64,000 nt of DNA, taken from Clostridiales bacterium (GTDB lineage Bacteria; Bacillota; Clostridia; Oscillospirales; Acutalibacteraceae). Below, piece after piece: positions 8,594-17,418 of the stretch. Both the position numbers and the translations under genes were made by a program. The stretch spans positions 1 through 64,000 of the forward strand of contig DXYF01000017.1 in the NCBI GenBank assembly GCA_019415945.1. The letters run 5' to 3'. Every line of letters starts with the position of its first letter. The first letter of the stretch is position 1. The notes under the pieces were generated by a model that worked only from the letters and a program-made list of their open reading frames with translations, was not told the DNA's origin and made no database searches.

Positions 8594-8597
8594 AAAA

Positions 8598-9464
8598 TCA
8601 TTTCCTTTTGCTGTCATAAACATCGCAGGGGGTGTTAAGGTCAAGGTAGGCAATATCGTGGTGCGGCTTTTGCTCCTCTATCGGCGGAAGCTTCATATAA
8701 TCCCCGAACACCATTGTCAAATACTCCTCCCTGCCTGACATACACGGCATTTCAAGTCCCTCAAATTTCACCGTTTGGGTTTTGCTGTATATGTGTTTGG
8801 GAAATTCAAGCTTCATCCAGTGCGGTCCTGCACAAAGCTCTGTTAAACACTTGTTTTCTTCAACCCTGTACTTTGACATCTGCTTTTGAGCAAACCGCCA
8901 AATTTTCGTCCTGATTTTTTTACCTCTGAACACACCCAAAAGTGCCTTGCTTCCGAATCCGATTAATCCGCCGTGATTTTCGGGAACGACTTGTGCCAAA
9001 AACAGCGAATACAGCATTGCCCATATGTACTGCATTTTTCGTGCAAAACGGCTGTCGGGGCATACATCAAGCGGAAAAATATCCATAACAAGACCGTGGG
9101 GTATATCGTACTTTGTTTGATTTGCCTTTACCATCGTGTAATTTGTGTCGGTAAGGGTGGTAAAAATATTGCCCGTAAACAGCTTGTCATCTGTTCTGAG
9201 CAGCCTGAATCTTGCGTCAGAGCGTTCCTGTTCTTTCCAAAGCTTATGCAGTTTCTCGTAATCGGGACGAGGCATAATCACATCAATATCATCGTCCCAG
9301 GGAATGAATCCCCCGTGACGCACGGCTCCTATAAGACAGCCGCCGAAAAGAAAAAATCTGAGATTGTTTTTCTCGCAGAAATTCTTAAAATAAACCAGCA
9401 TATCAAGCTGTTTGAGCTGAAGCTCACGCAAAAGCTCTCTGTTTAATTTTACATTTTCAGACAT
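8598..9464 (-). CDS. LicD-family phosphotransferase
   Basis: This 288-residue protein has the LicD nucleotidyltransferase-like motif: FFLFGGCLIGAVRHGGFIPWDDDIDV, split here as FGGCLIGAVRHGGF and IPWDDDIDV, with the catalytic Asp residues. LicD proteins transfer phosphocholine or related groups onto cell-surface glycans or teichoic acid. GGTGAT six bases before the ATG at 9464 supports this start. The gene lies 34 bases after a glycosyltransferase gene and 4 bases before the AlkD-like gene, which fits surface polysaccharide decoration. The transferred group is not known. Confidence 0.88.
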   Translation of the reverse strand: MSENVKLNRELLRELQLKQLDMLVYFKNFCEKNNLRFFLFGGCLIGAVRHGGFIPWDDDIDVIMPRPDYEKLHKLWKEQERSDARFRLLRTDDKLFTGNIFTTLTDTNYTMVKANQTKYDIPHGLVMDIFPLDVCPDSRFARKMQYIWAMLYSLFLAQVVPENHGGLIGFGSKALLGVFRGKKIRTKIWRFAQKQMSKYRVEENKCLTELCAGPHWMKLEFPKHIYSKTQTVKFEGLEMPCMSGREEYLTMVFGDYMKLPPIEEQKPHHDIAYLDLNTPCDVYDSKRK

Positions 9465-9498
9465 TATATCACCGTGCTTTTGCAGCGAAGTTTTCGGG

Positions 9499-10575
9499 TC
9501 AGACCTCACTGCCGTGAATTGTATTTTTTGCAATTTTACGCTTAACCTTTTCGATATGTGCCTTTGCAGAACTGTTTTTTATTTTTTTCTGCCAAAACGG
9601 AATCTGAATAAGTCCCACTATCGTGCCTATTCCGTACGAAATATGAAGCAGAGGGAAAATTATCGGCAAAAAAACAAACTGGGGCTGTAAATTTTTCATC
9701 GTAAAGCAACCCACAGAATTTACAACATCAAACATACCGTAAATAATTAAAAGCGTATAAAGCAAAATAGGGAAACCGAACGCGGCAAAAATCGAGCATA
9801 GTATAATCATCATAACAAACGCAAACGGTGCAAAATGGAAGTAGGAAAGACAACCGGGACACTCCGAAAGCGTAAGTCCTATCCACCTGCCGTTTGAATA
9901 TTTTTGCCGTATCATTCCCCTTAAATCATTTCTTGAATGCTGATAAGAGATTATGTCGGGGCAGCAGCAAAGCTTGTACCCTGCCATGCGGATTCTGTAG
10001 TGAAATTCATTGTCCTCGGTTCTGCCCAGATTTTCGTTGAAGCCGCCCACCTTTTGAATCACCTCTCGCCTGTAAGCGGCATGAAAAAGGCTGTCAAGGT
10101 ACTCTTTTTGAGTAGGCGGGCGTCTGTAGGACGCAACCGAGCTTCCGAACAGCGAGTCCTCTGCCGCAAGCAAAGTAAGCTTCCACGGGGAAACTCCCGA
10201 TGTAATATTCGGTCTGCCGCCGCCGACTACATTTTCGCCCTGTTTGAGGTTATACACATTTCTTGAAACAAAATTTCTGGGTATTCTTGCATGAGCGTCC
10301 ACTCTTATTATAACATCGCCCTTTGCCGTCATCAGTGCCGCATTCCACGAAAAAGCCTGGTTCCTCTTTGCACACTGAACAACCGAAACATTTCTGAATC
10401 CGTAGCCGATATTTTTAAACCGCTCCATTTTATCCCTTGTGTCGTCGGTTGACATACTGTCAACAAACACCACTTCCATAAGATGATGCGGATAATCCTG
10501 AAGCTGAATATCTCTGAAAAGTCCGTCAACCGCGTCCGATTCATTGTAGGCGATCATACATAAAGACACAATCAT
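9499..10575 (-). CDS. Family 2 glycosyltransferase with C-terminal membrane segments
   Basis: This 358-residue protein has a GT-A domain beginning VSLCMIAYNESDAVDGLF. It carries VFVDSMSTDDT, a metal-binding IIRVDAHARIP (DxD-like DAH) and GGFNENLGRTEDNEFHYRI, the acceptor-site ED motif. Two or three hydrophobic segments follow (about 240-310), then a basic tail. This layout resembles membrane glycosyltransferases of exopolysaccharide synthesis. Its ATG overlaps the stop of the upstream DUF975-like gene by four bases (ATGA), so translation is coupled. Donor and acceptor are unknown. Confidence 0.9.
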   Translation of the reverse strand: MIVSLCMIAYNESDAVDGLFRDIQLQDYPHHLMEVVFVDSMSTDDTRDKMERFKNIGYGFRNVSVVQCAKRNQAFSWNAALMTAKGDVIIRVDAHARIPRNFVSRNVYNLKQGENVVGGGRPNITSGVSPWKLTLLAAEDSLFGSSVASYRRPPTQKEYLDSLFHAAYRREVIQKVGGFNENLGRTEDNEFHYRIRMAGYKLCCCPDIISYQHSRNDLRGMIRQKYSNGRWIGLTLSECPGCLSYFHFAPFAFVMMIILCSIFAAFGFPILLYTLLIIYGMFDVVNSVGCFTMKNLQPQFVFLPIIFPLLHISYGIGTIVGLIQIPFWQKKIKNSSAKAHIEKVKRKIAKNTIHGSEV

Positions 10576-11363
10576 AGCACACCTCTGTTTTTTTCAAGCA
10601 TAAACAGCCACTTTGCCGACACCGCCCCGCACTCGGCTATATACGGCACCGCATAAAACGCAGGCACAACGAACACACCCGAAAGCACAAGCCAGCCCAA
10701 AAAGCTGACGGCAAGCTTTAATGTCTTTGCAAAGTGTCTGAAAGAAAAGCCGATAAATCCGAACATATATTTTGAAGCTTTAAGGCTTTCGTTGTATGAA
10801 TACGCGATAAGCGGGTAATGAACAAACAGCATATAGACAAGTGCGTTTATTACAACAGACACAATATACGCACCGAGCAAAGCAAAGGTTTTTGCGTCAA
10901 ATCTAAATCCCGTGCTTAAATCAGAATCTGTTAAAAGCGATACAAATCCGTAAACATTGAGAAACGACGATATTATCGAAAAAAGATAATACAAAACAAA
11001 ATTTACAAACACCGTCTTGAAATATCTCGACGCTCCTCTGAAAAAGTAAAACAAATCGTAAATCTCTGCTTTTCCGAAAACAGAAATGTTGCAAAGCATT
11101 TTAAAAAATCCGTTTATAATCGGAGATACAAAAATTATCGCTGCCGAAGCAACCATTGACGCGGCTAATATTACTATCTGCTTTGTTTCGACTATTGTAC
11201 CTGTTTCGGTATTTATGGCTTCTACATAATACAAAAACGCCGACAAAATCATACTTATTGATAGTATAACCGCAATCACCGCAAGTATTGCAGCAATCAC
11301 ATTGCTCCAGTTGCCTTTTAACAAATCCTTTGTTTGGTTCTTTATAATTTTTTCCGTACTCAT
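10572..11363 (-). CDS. DUF975-like integral membrane protein
   Basis: This 263-residue protein has about five membrane segments (near 20-45, 68-95, 110-135, 160-190 and 215-245). It shows DUF975-like features: an N-terminal LLKGNWSNVI motif and a C-terminal SFLGWLVLSGVF...AVPYIAECGAVSAKWLF stretch. No enzymatic motif is visible. It starts 32 bases after the stop of the dipeptidase gene on the same strand and overlaps the glycosyltransferase gene by four bases, so it may assist envelope synthesis. The family assignment rests on pattern recognition only. Confidence 0.75.
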   Translation of the reverse strand: MSTEKIIKNQTKDLLKGNWSNVIAAILAVIAVILSISMILSAFLYYVEAINTETGTIVETKQIVILAASMVASAAIIFVSPIINGFFKMLCNISVFGKAEIYDLFYFFRGASRYFKTVFVNFVLYYLFSIISSFLNVYGFVSLLTDSDLSTGFRFDAKTFALLGAYIVSVVINALVYMLFVHYPLIAYSYNESLKASKYMFGFIGFSFRHFAKTLKLAVSFLGWLVLSGVFVVPAFYAVPYIAECGAVSAKWLFMLEKNRGVL

Positions 11364-11395
11364 TTATGCTGCGGTCTCCTTTTGATGAATCACTT

Positions 11396-12754
11396 TCAAG
11401 CGTTGTACATTCTCAAAACTGCTTCAAGGCAAATTTGAGCGTGCGTAAAGAATTTTTCTTTGTCAACGCTTTCGTCTGCATTGTGCATATTAACCTCGTC
11501 GTCTTTGAAATTCGGACCGAATGCAACGCCTCTGCCGTCAAGCTTTCTCGCATATGTTCCTCCGCCCGTTGCGTAAAGTTCGGGTTTTTCGCCCGTAACC
11601 GCATTGTATGCGTCGGACAAAAGCTCAACAAGACTTGAATCCTTTTCAACATAAAGCGGCTTTTCGTGGCTTAACACATCAACACGCAGTCCGCTGTTTT
11701 TTGCAACCTTTTTAAATTGTCTGATAATATCTTTTCCCGAAACCGTAACGGGGTAGCGAATATCAAACCGTGCCTTTGCCGTTTCACCCTCAATGTCAAC
11801 GGTTGATAGGTTTAAAGTAAGTGCACCCGAAACACAGTCGCTCATTTTAAGACCCATTGAACGGCCGTTTGTTTCCATATTTACGGCATAGTCGATAAAC
11901 GAACAAACCGAGCCGATGTCGTCTGTTTCATAAGCGTTTGCAATCAAGTCAACAAGAGCCGCTGCGGCGTTGTATCCCTTTTGAGGTTCACAGGCATGAG
12001 CTGCCCTGCCTTTGCTGATTATCATAAGTCCGTCTATTGTATATTTAAACTCAAACTCTCCGTTTGACGCGTCGGCAAGCCTCATAAGCGTCTGTTCATC
12101 ATAGCTTGAGGAATCAAGCATTGCATATGCCGTATCGGGAACTGCGTTGAGTGCGTTGCCCGAATGAAACTGCGTGAGCGTTTTGGCATTGTTGACAATA
12201 GTGCTGACCTCAATGTGCAGTATTCCCTTTTCCGCAAAGCAAATGCCGTAGTCGCTGTCGGGAGTAAAAGCAAGCTCGGGGTACGGTTCTTTTTCAAAAT
12301 ACCCGTCCATATCCTCCATTCCCGTTTCCTCCGACGCACCGAAAATCGCACGCAGAGTGTTTTTTCCGCTGACGCCGCTTTCCTTCAACGCTCTCAGGCA
12401 ATAAAGATTTACAAGAGCCGCACCCTTGTCGTCTGCAATTCCTCTGCCGTAAAGCCTGCCGTCTTTTTCGGTGAGTGCAAACGGCTCTACGCTCCAGCCG
12501 CTCCCTGCGGGAACAACATCAAGGTGCGACAGAACGGCACACTGCATCCCTGAGCTTCCGAGTTGTACATAGGCACTTTTGTCCGTTACTCTTTCGCCTT
12601 TCAAGCCGAAATCCTCGGCTCTTTTGAGTATAAATTCAATCGCCTTATTACACTCTCCGTCATTTTGTCCGCTCACGGACTCAAAACCGAGAAGCGTATC
12701 AAGGTCGCTTAAAAGCTCTTCCTTATATTCAAGAATTTTTTTTGAGAAATCCAT
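11396..12754 (-). CDS. Sapep/PepV-type M20 dipeptidase
   Basis: This 452-residue metallopeptidase of the M20 family has the metal-binding HLDVVPAGSGW, the bridging Asp in GRGIADDKGAAL, the catalytic EETGMED and the C-terminal GGGTYARKLDG. These match the Mn/Zn-dependent Sapep/PepV subgroup, which hydrolyses dipeptides such as carnosine or D-Ala-containing peptides in the cytoplasm. Length is normal for the subgroup. An AGGAGG-like site precedes its ATG. It is transcribed on the same strand as YfhO upstream and the membrane and glycosyltransferase genes downstream. Confidence 0.92.
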   Translation of the reverse strand: MDFSKKILEYKEELLSDLDTLLGFESVSGQNDGECNKAIEFILKRAEDFGLKGERVTDKSAYVQLGSSGMQCAVLSHLDVVPAGSGWSVEPFALTEKDGRLYGRGIADDKGAALVNLYCLRALKESGVSGKNTLRAIFGASEETGMEDMDGYFEKEPYPELAFTPDSDYGICFAEKGILHIEVSTIVNNAKTLTQFHSGNALNAVPDTAYAMLDSSSYDEQTLMRLADASNGEFEFKYTIDGLMIISKGRAAHACEPQKGYNAAAALVDLIANAYETDDIGSVCSFIDYAVNMETNGRSMGLKMSDCVSGALTLNLSTVDIEGETAKARFDIRYPVTVSGKDIIRQFKKVAKNSGLRVDVLSHEKPLYVEKDSSLVELLSDAYNAVTGEKPELYATGGGTYARKLDGRGVAFGPNFKDDEVNMHNADESVDKEKFFTHAQICLEAVLRMYNA

Positions 12755-12768
12755 AATAAAACCTCCTG

Positions 12769-15231
12769 TTAAGGGCTTGAGTTATCTGCTTTGCTTAGCT
12801 TGGTTTTTCTTCTGTAAATTATAACAACCGAAATGTAAATTACAAATCCCGCAAGAGCCGCAAGGCTGATTGCCGAACCCGCTTTGAAACCGGGTGTTTC
12901 ATAGGTAAATTCAATTACACTGTCGCTGTATCCGTCAACCCGAACCGCCATAAAACCGTAATTCACCTTTTCAATCTCGACGCTTTCTCCGTTTACCGTT
13001 GCAGAAAAACCTTCGCTGTACGGAACGCTGAAAAACAAAAGCGTATCGTCTGAATTGTTGCTGTATTCCGCCTTAAAGCCGCTTTCCGTATATTCAAAAC
13101 TCTTACAGCTTGAAGCTTTGAGGCGTTCGCACTGCTCTCTGTATTCATCGGAACCGTACCTGTACCCGTCAACAACGCTTTCAAAGGACTGCGGGTCATT
13201 TCCGTACAGCTTTTCATACTCCTGCTCGCTGTAGCCCGTAATATCCGAATACTTTTTCATCTGCTCTTTTGTAAGCACCATTGAATAGAGTATAGCCTCG
13301 GTCTTGTGAACGCTGCTTATGCGGTCAAACTCCTCTTGAGTGACATAGTCGCCGTAGGCAAAGCCCATCGGAATATAGCAGTCATTTTGGTAAATATCAA
13401 AACCGTTTGATGTTTTAAGATAGCTCCAATACGGCATTTTTTCGTTTCCGTCCTCGTCAAGAAACGAATTGTCGCTTCCTGCCTCTCCGTCAGCCTGATA
13501 GTCAAACAGATACTTGCAGCTTAAAAGTGCCCTCAGCCCGTATCCCGACACATCGGGGCGGGAGGCAACATCACGGGTAATTCCCATTGCGTCGTAAAAC
13601 TCCATTATAGACGAAGAAACAGAACTTTGAAAACAATTTATGCTCGGTATCTGCCAAAACATCGCCGTGTTGTCAACACATTCGTAAAAGTCACTTCTTA
13701 CATACGCAAGGTCGTCAATATCAATTCTGTCCCCTGCGTTTAAAATATCATTTTTTATAGGCTCTGTGGTAGAACTCGATATCGCACCCGTCGCAATTAT
13801 AAAGCCGGACGAAACAAGAGATACTGCCAAAACACCCGATACTGACACAACGGCAAATTTTGCGTTATCGCCCTTATATTTCTTTAAAATCAGCACAAAC
13901 GCCAGCATACTCATCAGAGCAAGCAACGCATAAATCCAGAAACGCTCAAATGTTGCCTGAACGCCGAGTGAAAAGTCCTCGGAGCCGTTGTTGTTTTCCG
14001 TGATTTTCGGCATAAGGCCGATAAACAGAATCACACCTGCGGTAATTGACGCCGACCACGCAACGGCTCTTTTCCAGTCGGACTGTCTGTCCTCAACCGC
14101 ACGCACCGTTGCAAGTGCAAACATCAAAACAAGCATATAAAACCATCGTGCGTAATATATTGAGCTGTTCATAAGCTGGAACATACTGTTTAACACGGGA
14201 ACAAACGCAAATAGCACAAGAAGCGTAATGAGCTTTTTGAGCCAGTCGCGTTTTGCAAGCTGCATAAAGGCGATTACGCCTGTCATTGAAAACAGCGGGA
14301 GCCAGCCTGCAACCGACGCCCATTTGCAGTTTGAATCGGGGGTAAAAACAGGAAACGCAGGCATATCGGCAGGAAAGAAAAACGCCGTTATTATAAGCCA
14401 ATACCGCTGGGGCAAATCGTGTACAAGCGAATCCCAGCCGTTCGGCAGGCTTTCAAGCCTGGGGTTGCCCATAACCCCAAGTACGGACGGCAAAAGCACA
14501 AAGGCCGATGCCGAAAATCCTATTATTACCTCGACTGCGAGGATTAAAAATTCCCTTAGTCTGAATCGGCAGGTTTTTGTAAGCATCAGCATAAGGTAAT
14601 ACATTACAACAAACAAAACCTGTCCCACAAAAAAGTAGTAGTTTACAACGCAGGCGGCAAATACCGCAGCCGCAAAAACGCCACGCCTTTTATCGTACAA
14701 AAAGCTATCCAATGCCGCAAGCAGCAGAGGAAATACTATCATAGGCTCGTGAAAGTGAAAAAAGAATACATTGTAAATCGAAAAACCGGAAAACGCATAC
14801 AACAAACCGCCCAGAACAGCATAACCCTTGCATCTTACATATCTTTTGAGATAGATATATCCCGCAAGCGAACAGCAGCCGAACTTTAAAATAAGCAGCG
14901 GACCTATAAGGTACGGCACAAATTCATTGGAAAACGGAATCGTAAGCCAAAAAAACGGACTGCCCAAAAGATAAAAGCTGTAGCTTGACAGAAAGTCACT
15001 GCCGAGGTCGGTTATGTGGCTCCAGCCGAGCTGTCCGCTTTTTACCGTTTGATGAGCAAGCTGATAAAACGGTATCTCCTGCACATTGAAATCGCCGTAA
15101 TAATAAAACACTCCGCCGTTATATACCATAAAAGGAACAAACAGCACAGCCGCCGCAATTATTGCAAGCCCGAACGAAAGCAGGGCATAGTTATGGCGTT
15201 TAGGCATTAATCTGTTAGGTTTATTGGTCAT
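12769..15231 (-). CDS. YfhO-family membrane protein
   Basis: This 820-residue integral membrane protein has about a dozen hydrophobic segments in residues 15-470 and one more near the C terminus (about 780-805), with an extracytoplasmic domain between them. The early GSDFLSSYSFYLLGSPFFWL segment (given here as GSDFLSSYSFY) is characteristic of YfhO proteins. These belong to the GT-C superfamily and are linked in Bacillus and Listeria to glycosylation of lipoteichoic or wall teichoic acid. It is the first gene of the minus-strand envelope block, next to the LicD and GT2 genes. The sugar is unknown. Confidence 0.88.
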   Translation of the reverse strand: MTNKPNRLMPKRHNYALLSFGLAIIAAAVLFVPFMVYNGGVFYYYGDFNVQEIPFYQLAHQTVKSGQLGWSHITDLGSDFLSSYSFYLLGSPFFWLTIPFSNEFVPYLIGPLLILKFGCCSLAGYIYLKRYVRCKGYAVLGGLLYAFSGFSIYNVFFFHFHEPMIVFPLLLAALDSFLYDKRRGVFAAAVFAACVVNYYFFVGQVLFVVMYYLMLMLTKTCRFRLREFLILAVEVIIGFSASAFVLLPSVLGVMGNPRLESLPNGWDSLVHDLPQRYWLIITAFFFPADMPAFPVFTPDSNCKWASVAGWLPLFSMTGVIAFMQLAKRDWLKKLITLLVLFAFVPVLNSMFQLMNSSIYYARWFYMLVLMFALATVRAVEDRQSDWKRAVAWSASITAGVILFIGLMPKITENNNGSEDFSLGVQATFERFWIYALLALMSMLAFVLILKKYKGDNAKFAVVSVSGVLAVSLVSSGFIIATGAISSSTTEPIKNDILNAGDRIDIDDLAYVRSDFYECVDNTAMFWQIPSINCFQSSVSSSIMEFYDAMGITRDVASRPDVSGYGLRALLSCKYLFDYQADGEAGSDNSFLDEDGNEKMPYWSYLKTSNGFDIYQNDCYIPMGFAYGDYVTQEEFDRISSVHKTEAILYSMVLTKEQMKKYSDITGYSEQEYEKLYGNDPQSFESVVDGYRYGSDEYREQCERLKASSCKSFEYTESGFKAEYSNNSDDTLLFFSVPYSEGFSATVNGESVEIEKVNYGFMAVRVDGYSDSVIEFTYETPGFKAGSAISLAALAGFVIYISVVIIYRRKTKLSKADNSSP

Positions 15232-15264
15232 TCTTGTTCTCCGAAAATGAAATTACATCATATT

Positions 15265-15292
15265 TTGACTTTTTATTTTAAAATAGTATAAT
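15265..15292 (+). promoter_or_regulatory. Predicted promoter of the HD nucleotidase gene
   Basis: TTGACT, a 16-base spacer and TATAAT lie about 80 bases upstream of the ATG at 15376. Confidence 0.55.
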
Positions 15293-15375
15293 AGCTTTAA
15301 ACAGTTAATCAGTTTATTATACCATATCAATATAATTTTTGCACTATTTTTTGCAAAAAAACAGGAGAACTATAT

Positions 15376-15963
15376 ATGAAGCAGTCACATTTCTACGCTA
15401 TGCTCTCAAGAATGAAGTATATTAACCGCTGGGGACTTATGAACAACACAAAAAACGAAAATCTGAGCGAACACAGCCTTGAAACGGCAATGCTTGCACA
15501 TTGCCTTGTGTTAATAAGCAACAAGCGTTTCGGCTCAAACATCAATGCCGAACGGGCGGCACTGCTTGCTCTGTTCCACGACTCTACCGAAATAATCACG
15601 GGCGATTTGCCTACTCCCGTAAAATATTTTAACCCCGAAATCAAACAGGCGTACAAAAAAATTGAGGAACAAGCGGCAGACAAGTTAATATCTATGCTTC
15701 CCGATGATTTTAAAGAGGATTTTGAGGCAATAATAAAAATAAACTCAGGCGAGGACGAAAAACTCAAGAAGTTTGTAAAGGCGGCAGACAAATTCTCGGC
15801 TCTCATAAAATGCATAGAAGAAATGCGTATGGGCAACGATGAGTTCAGAAAAGCCAAGGAATCAACCGAAGCGGCAATACATGCAATGAATATGCCGGAA
15901 TGCGAAGTGTTTGAGCGTGAATTTCTTCCGTCTTTCTGCCTTTCTCTCGACGAGCAGGACTAA
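15376..15963 (+). CDS. HD-domain 5'-deoxynucleotidase, YfbR type
   Basis: This 195-residue protein has the YfbR/HDDC2-like HD fold: WGLMNNTKNENLSEHSLETA supplies the first His, ALFHDSTEIITGDLPTPVKYF contains the HD pair, and AADKFSALIKC the last Asp. YfbR hydrolyses deoxynucleoside 5'-monophosphates. Its length matches the E. coli enzyme. AGGAGAAC precedes the ATG and the gene stands alone with its own promoter. YfbR-type activity is inferred from the conserved motif set, not shown. Confidence 0.88.
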   Translation: MKQSHFYAMLSRMKYINRWGLMNNTKNENLSEHSLETAMLAHCLVLISNKRFGSNINAERAALLALFHDSTEIITGDLPTPVKYFNPEIKQAYKKIEEQAADKLISMLPDDFKEDFEAIIKINSGEDEKLKKFVKAADKFSALIKCIEEMRMGNDEFRKAKESTEAAIHAMNMPECEVFEREFLPSFCLSLDEQD

Positions 15964-16111
15964 ATTTAACTACAAACAGCAAAATACTGCATAAAATCAC
16001 CGCTTCGTGTCGATTATGGTTCTTTTTTGGAATTATTTATCGGAATTATATGTTATAATGTTTTAGTATCTTTATATTATTTTATGCACATCTGAATTTA
16101 ACGGAGCAGTG

Positions 16112-16159
16112 CGGGACTTAGTCCTCACTGACAACAAAACCACCCAAACGGAGGTCCCG
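16112..16159 (+). promoter_or_regulatory. Possible Shine-Dalgarno-sequestering hairpin before the LCP gene
   Basis: CGGGAC (16112-16117) can pair with GTCCCG (16154-16159) and TCC with GGA. Together they would cover the GGAGG ribosome binding site immediately before the ATG at 16161. An RNA switch or RNA-binding regulator is possible; nothing else in the sequence shows which. Confidence 0.35.
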
Positions 16160-16160
16160 T

Positions 16161-17306
16161 ATGGCAAATAACAATACGAAAAGCAATTTTGTTGATATCA
16201 GCTCCAACACGCAAATACGAAAAGTATATAACAAAAAGGGCAGACTTAAACGGATTCTGTGCATTGTTTTTTCTGTTATTTTTCTGATAAGCGGCAGCGG
16301 TATGATATATGTTTACAGTGTGCTCAATTCCCTCAACTTCAAAGATATAACGGACGATTCCGACACCGACGCAACAAACCCTTCGGTTTCTGACGGTTCG
16401 GAAGATGTATCGGGATTTACTGTGGAAGAGGGAGAGCTGCTTCAGGATTCAAAGGTGCTTAATGTCATGCTCTTCGGAGAAGACAACCACGGTGAAGACG
16501 AACACGGACGAAGCGACACCATGATTATGCTGTCGATAGACAACCGCCACAAAAAGCTAAAGCTCACTTCGTTTCAGCGTGACACCTATGTTTACATTCC
16601 CGACTACGGATACAACAAAATAAACGCTTCCTACACCTACGGCGGTGCAAAGCTGTCCATTCAGACGATTGAAGCAAATTTCGGAATAAAAATCGACCGA
16701 TATGCGGTAGTTGACTTTGACAGCTTTATAGAGATAATCGACACACTGGGCGGCATTGATATGGAGCTTACGCAGGACGAAATCGACTACATCAACTATC
16801 AGATGTACAAAAACAATCAGGCAAGCACCCCAACCACGATAACAGACGCCCCCGGTACTGTTCACCTTACGGGACAGCAAGCACTGTGGTATGCCCGCAA
16901 CCGAGGTCTTTCGATAGGCGAGGACGGCAACGAAATCGGAATTGACGGCGACGACTGGGACAGAACATCAAGACAGAGAAAGCTTTTGGAAACTGTTTTT
17001 GAGAGCATGAAAGGTGCGGACCTTGCACAAATTGTTTCGATTGTAAGCTCAATCGGACCTCTTGTTACCACAAATCTCAAAAAGGATGAGATAACCGCAC
17101 TTGTAACCCGTTCTCTGACTTATCTGCAATATGATGTCGAGCAGTATTACATTCCCGAAGAGGGACTTTGGTACTACGATGACAACACATCGGCAGGTTC
17201 GGTTATACGAATAGCCGATATGGAAGCACAGCGATATGCGTTTGCAGAGTTCATTTACGAAGAGCTTTTCACAGACATAGCAGGTACATCGCCTGAAGCC
17301 GAATAA
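16161..17306 (+). CDS. LytR-CpsA-Psr (LCP) family protein
   Basis: This 381-residue membrane-anchored protein has a short basic cytoplasmic tail, one membrane helix (about 32-55), an acidic linker, then the LCP domain. The LCP hallmarks are FGEDNHGEDEHGRSDTMIML with the RSDTM arginine, ISFQRDTYV-like FQRDTYVYIP, LGGIDM and the WYARNR segment. LCP enzymes attach teichoic acids or capsule polymers to peptidoglycan from undecaprenyl-pyrophosphate-linked donors. GGAGG precedes the ATG and may be masked by the hairpin above. It stands alone, near the envelope block. Confidence 0.93.
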   Translation: MANNNTKSNFVDISSNTQIRKVYNKKGRLKRILCIVFSVIFLISGSGMIYVYSVLNSLNFKDITDDSDTDATNPSVSDGSEDVSGFTVEEGELLQDSKVLNVMLFGEDNHGEDEHGRSDTMIMLSIDNRHKKLKLTSFQRDTYVYIPDYGYNKINASYTYGGAKLSIQTIEANFGIKIDRYAVVDFDSFIEIIDTLGGIDMELTQDEIDYINYQMYKNNQASTPTTITDAPGTVHLTGQQALWYARNRGLSIGEDGNEIGIDGDDWDRTSRQRKLLETVFESMKGADLAQIVSIVSSIGPLVTTNLKKDEITALVTRSLTYLQYDVEQYYIPEEGLWYYDDNTSAGSVIRIADMEAQRYAFAEFIYEELFTDIAGTSPEAE

Positions 17307-17330
17307 AACGGCAGATAATTTTAAAAATTA

Positions 17331-17367
17331 AAGGTCAGGACCGACACGCTCGGCACCTGACCTTTTT
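17331..17367 (+). terminator. Terminator after the LCP gene
   Basis: AAGGTCAGG and CCTGACCTT enclose an inner CCGA...TCGG stem and are followed by TTTTTAATT. It lies between the convergent LCP and HydF genes and could act in both directions. Confidence 0.85.
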
Positions 17368-17372
17368 AATTA

Positions 17373-17410
17373 ACAGCGGTATCCCGTGTTTTTGGGATAC
17401 CGCTGTTTTG
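17373..17410 (-). terminator. Second hairpin between LCP and HydF genes
   Basis: ACAGCGGTATCCC and GGGATACCGCTGT form a perfect 13-bp stem, 8 bases from the HydF stop. The T-tract is short on either strand, so it may work together with the neighbouring terminator or stabilise the hyd mRNA 3' end. Confidence 0.6.
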
Positions 17411-17418
17411 TACGCTTA

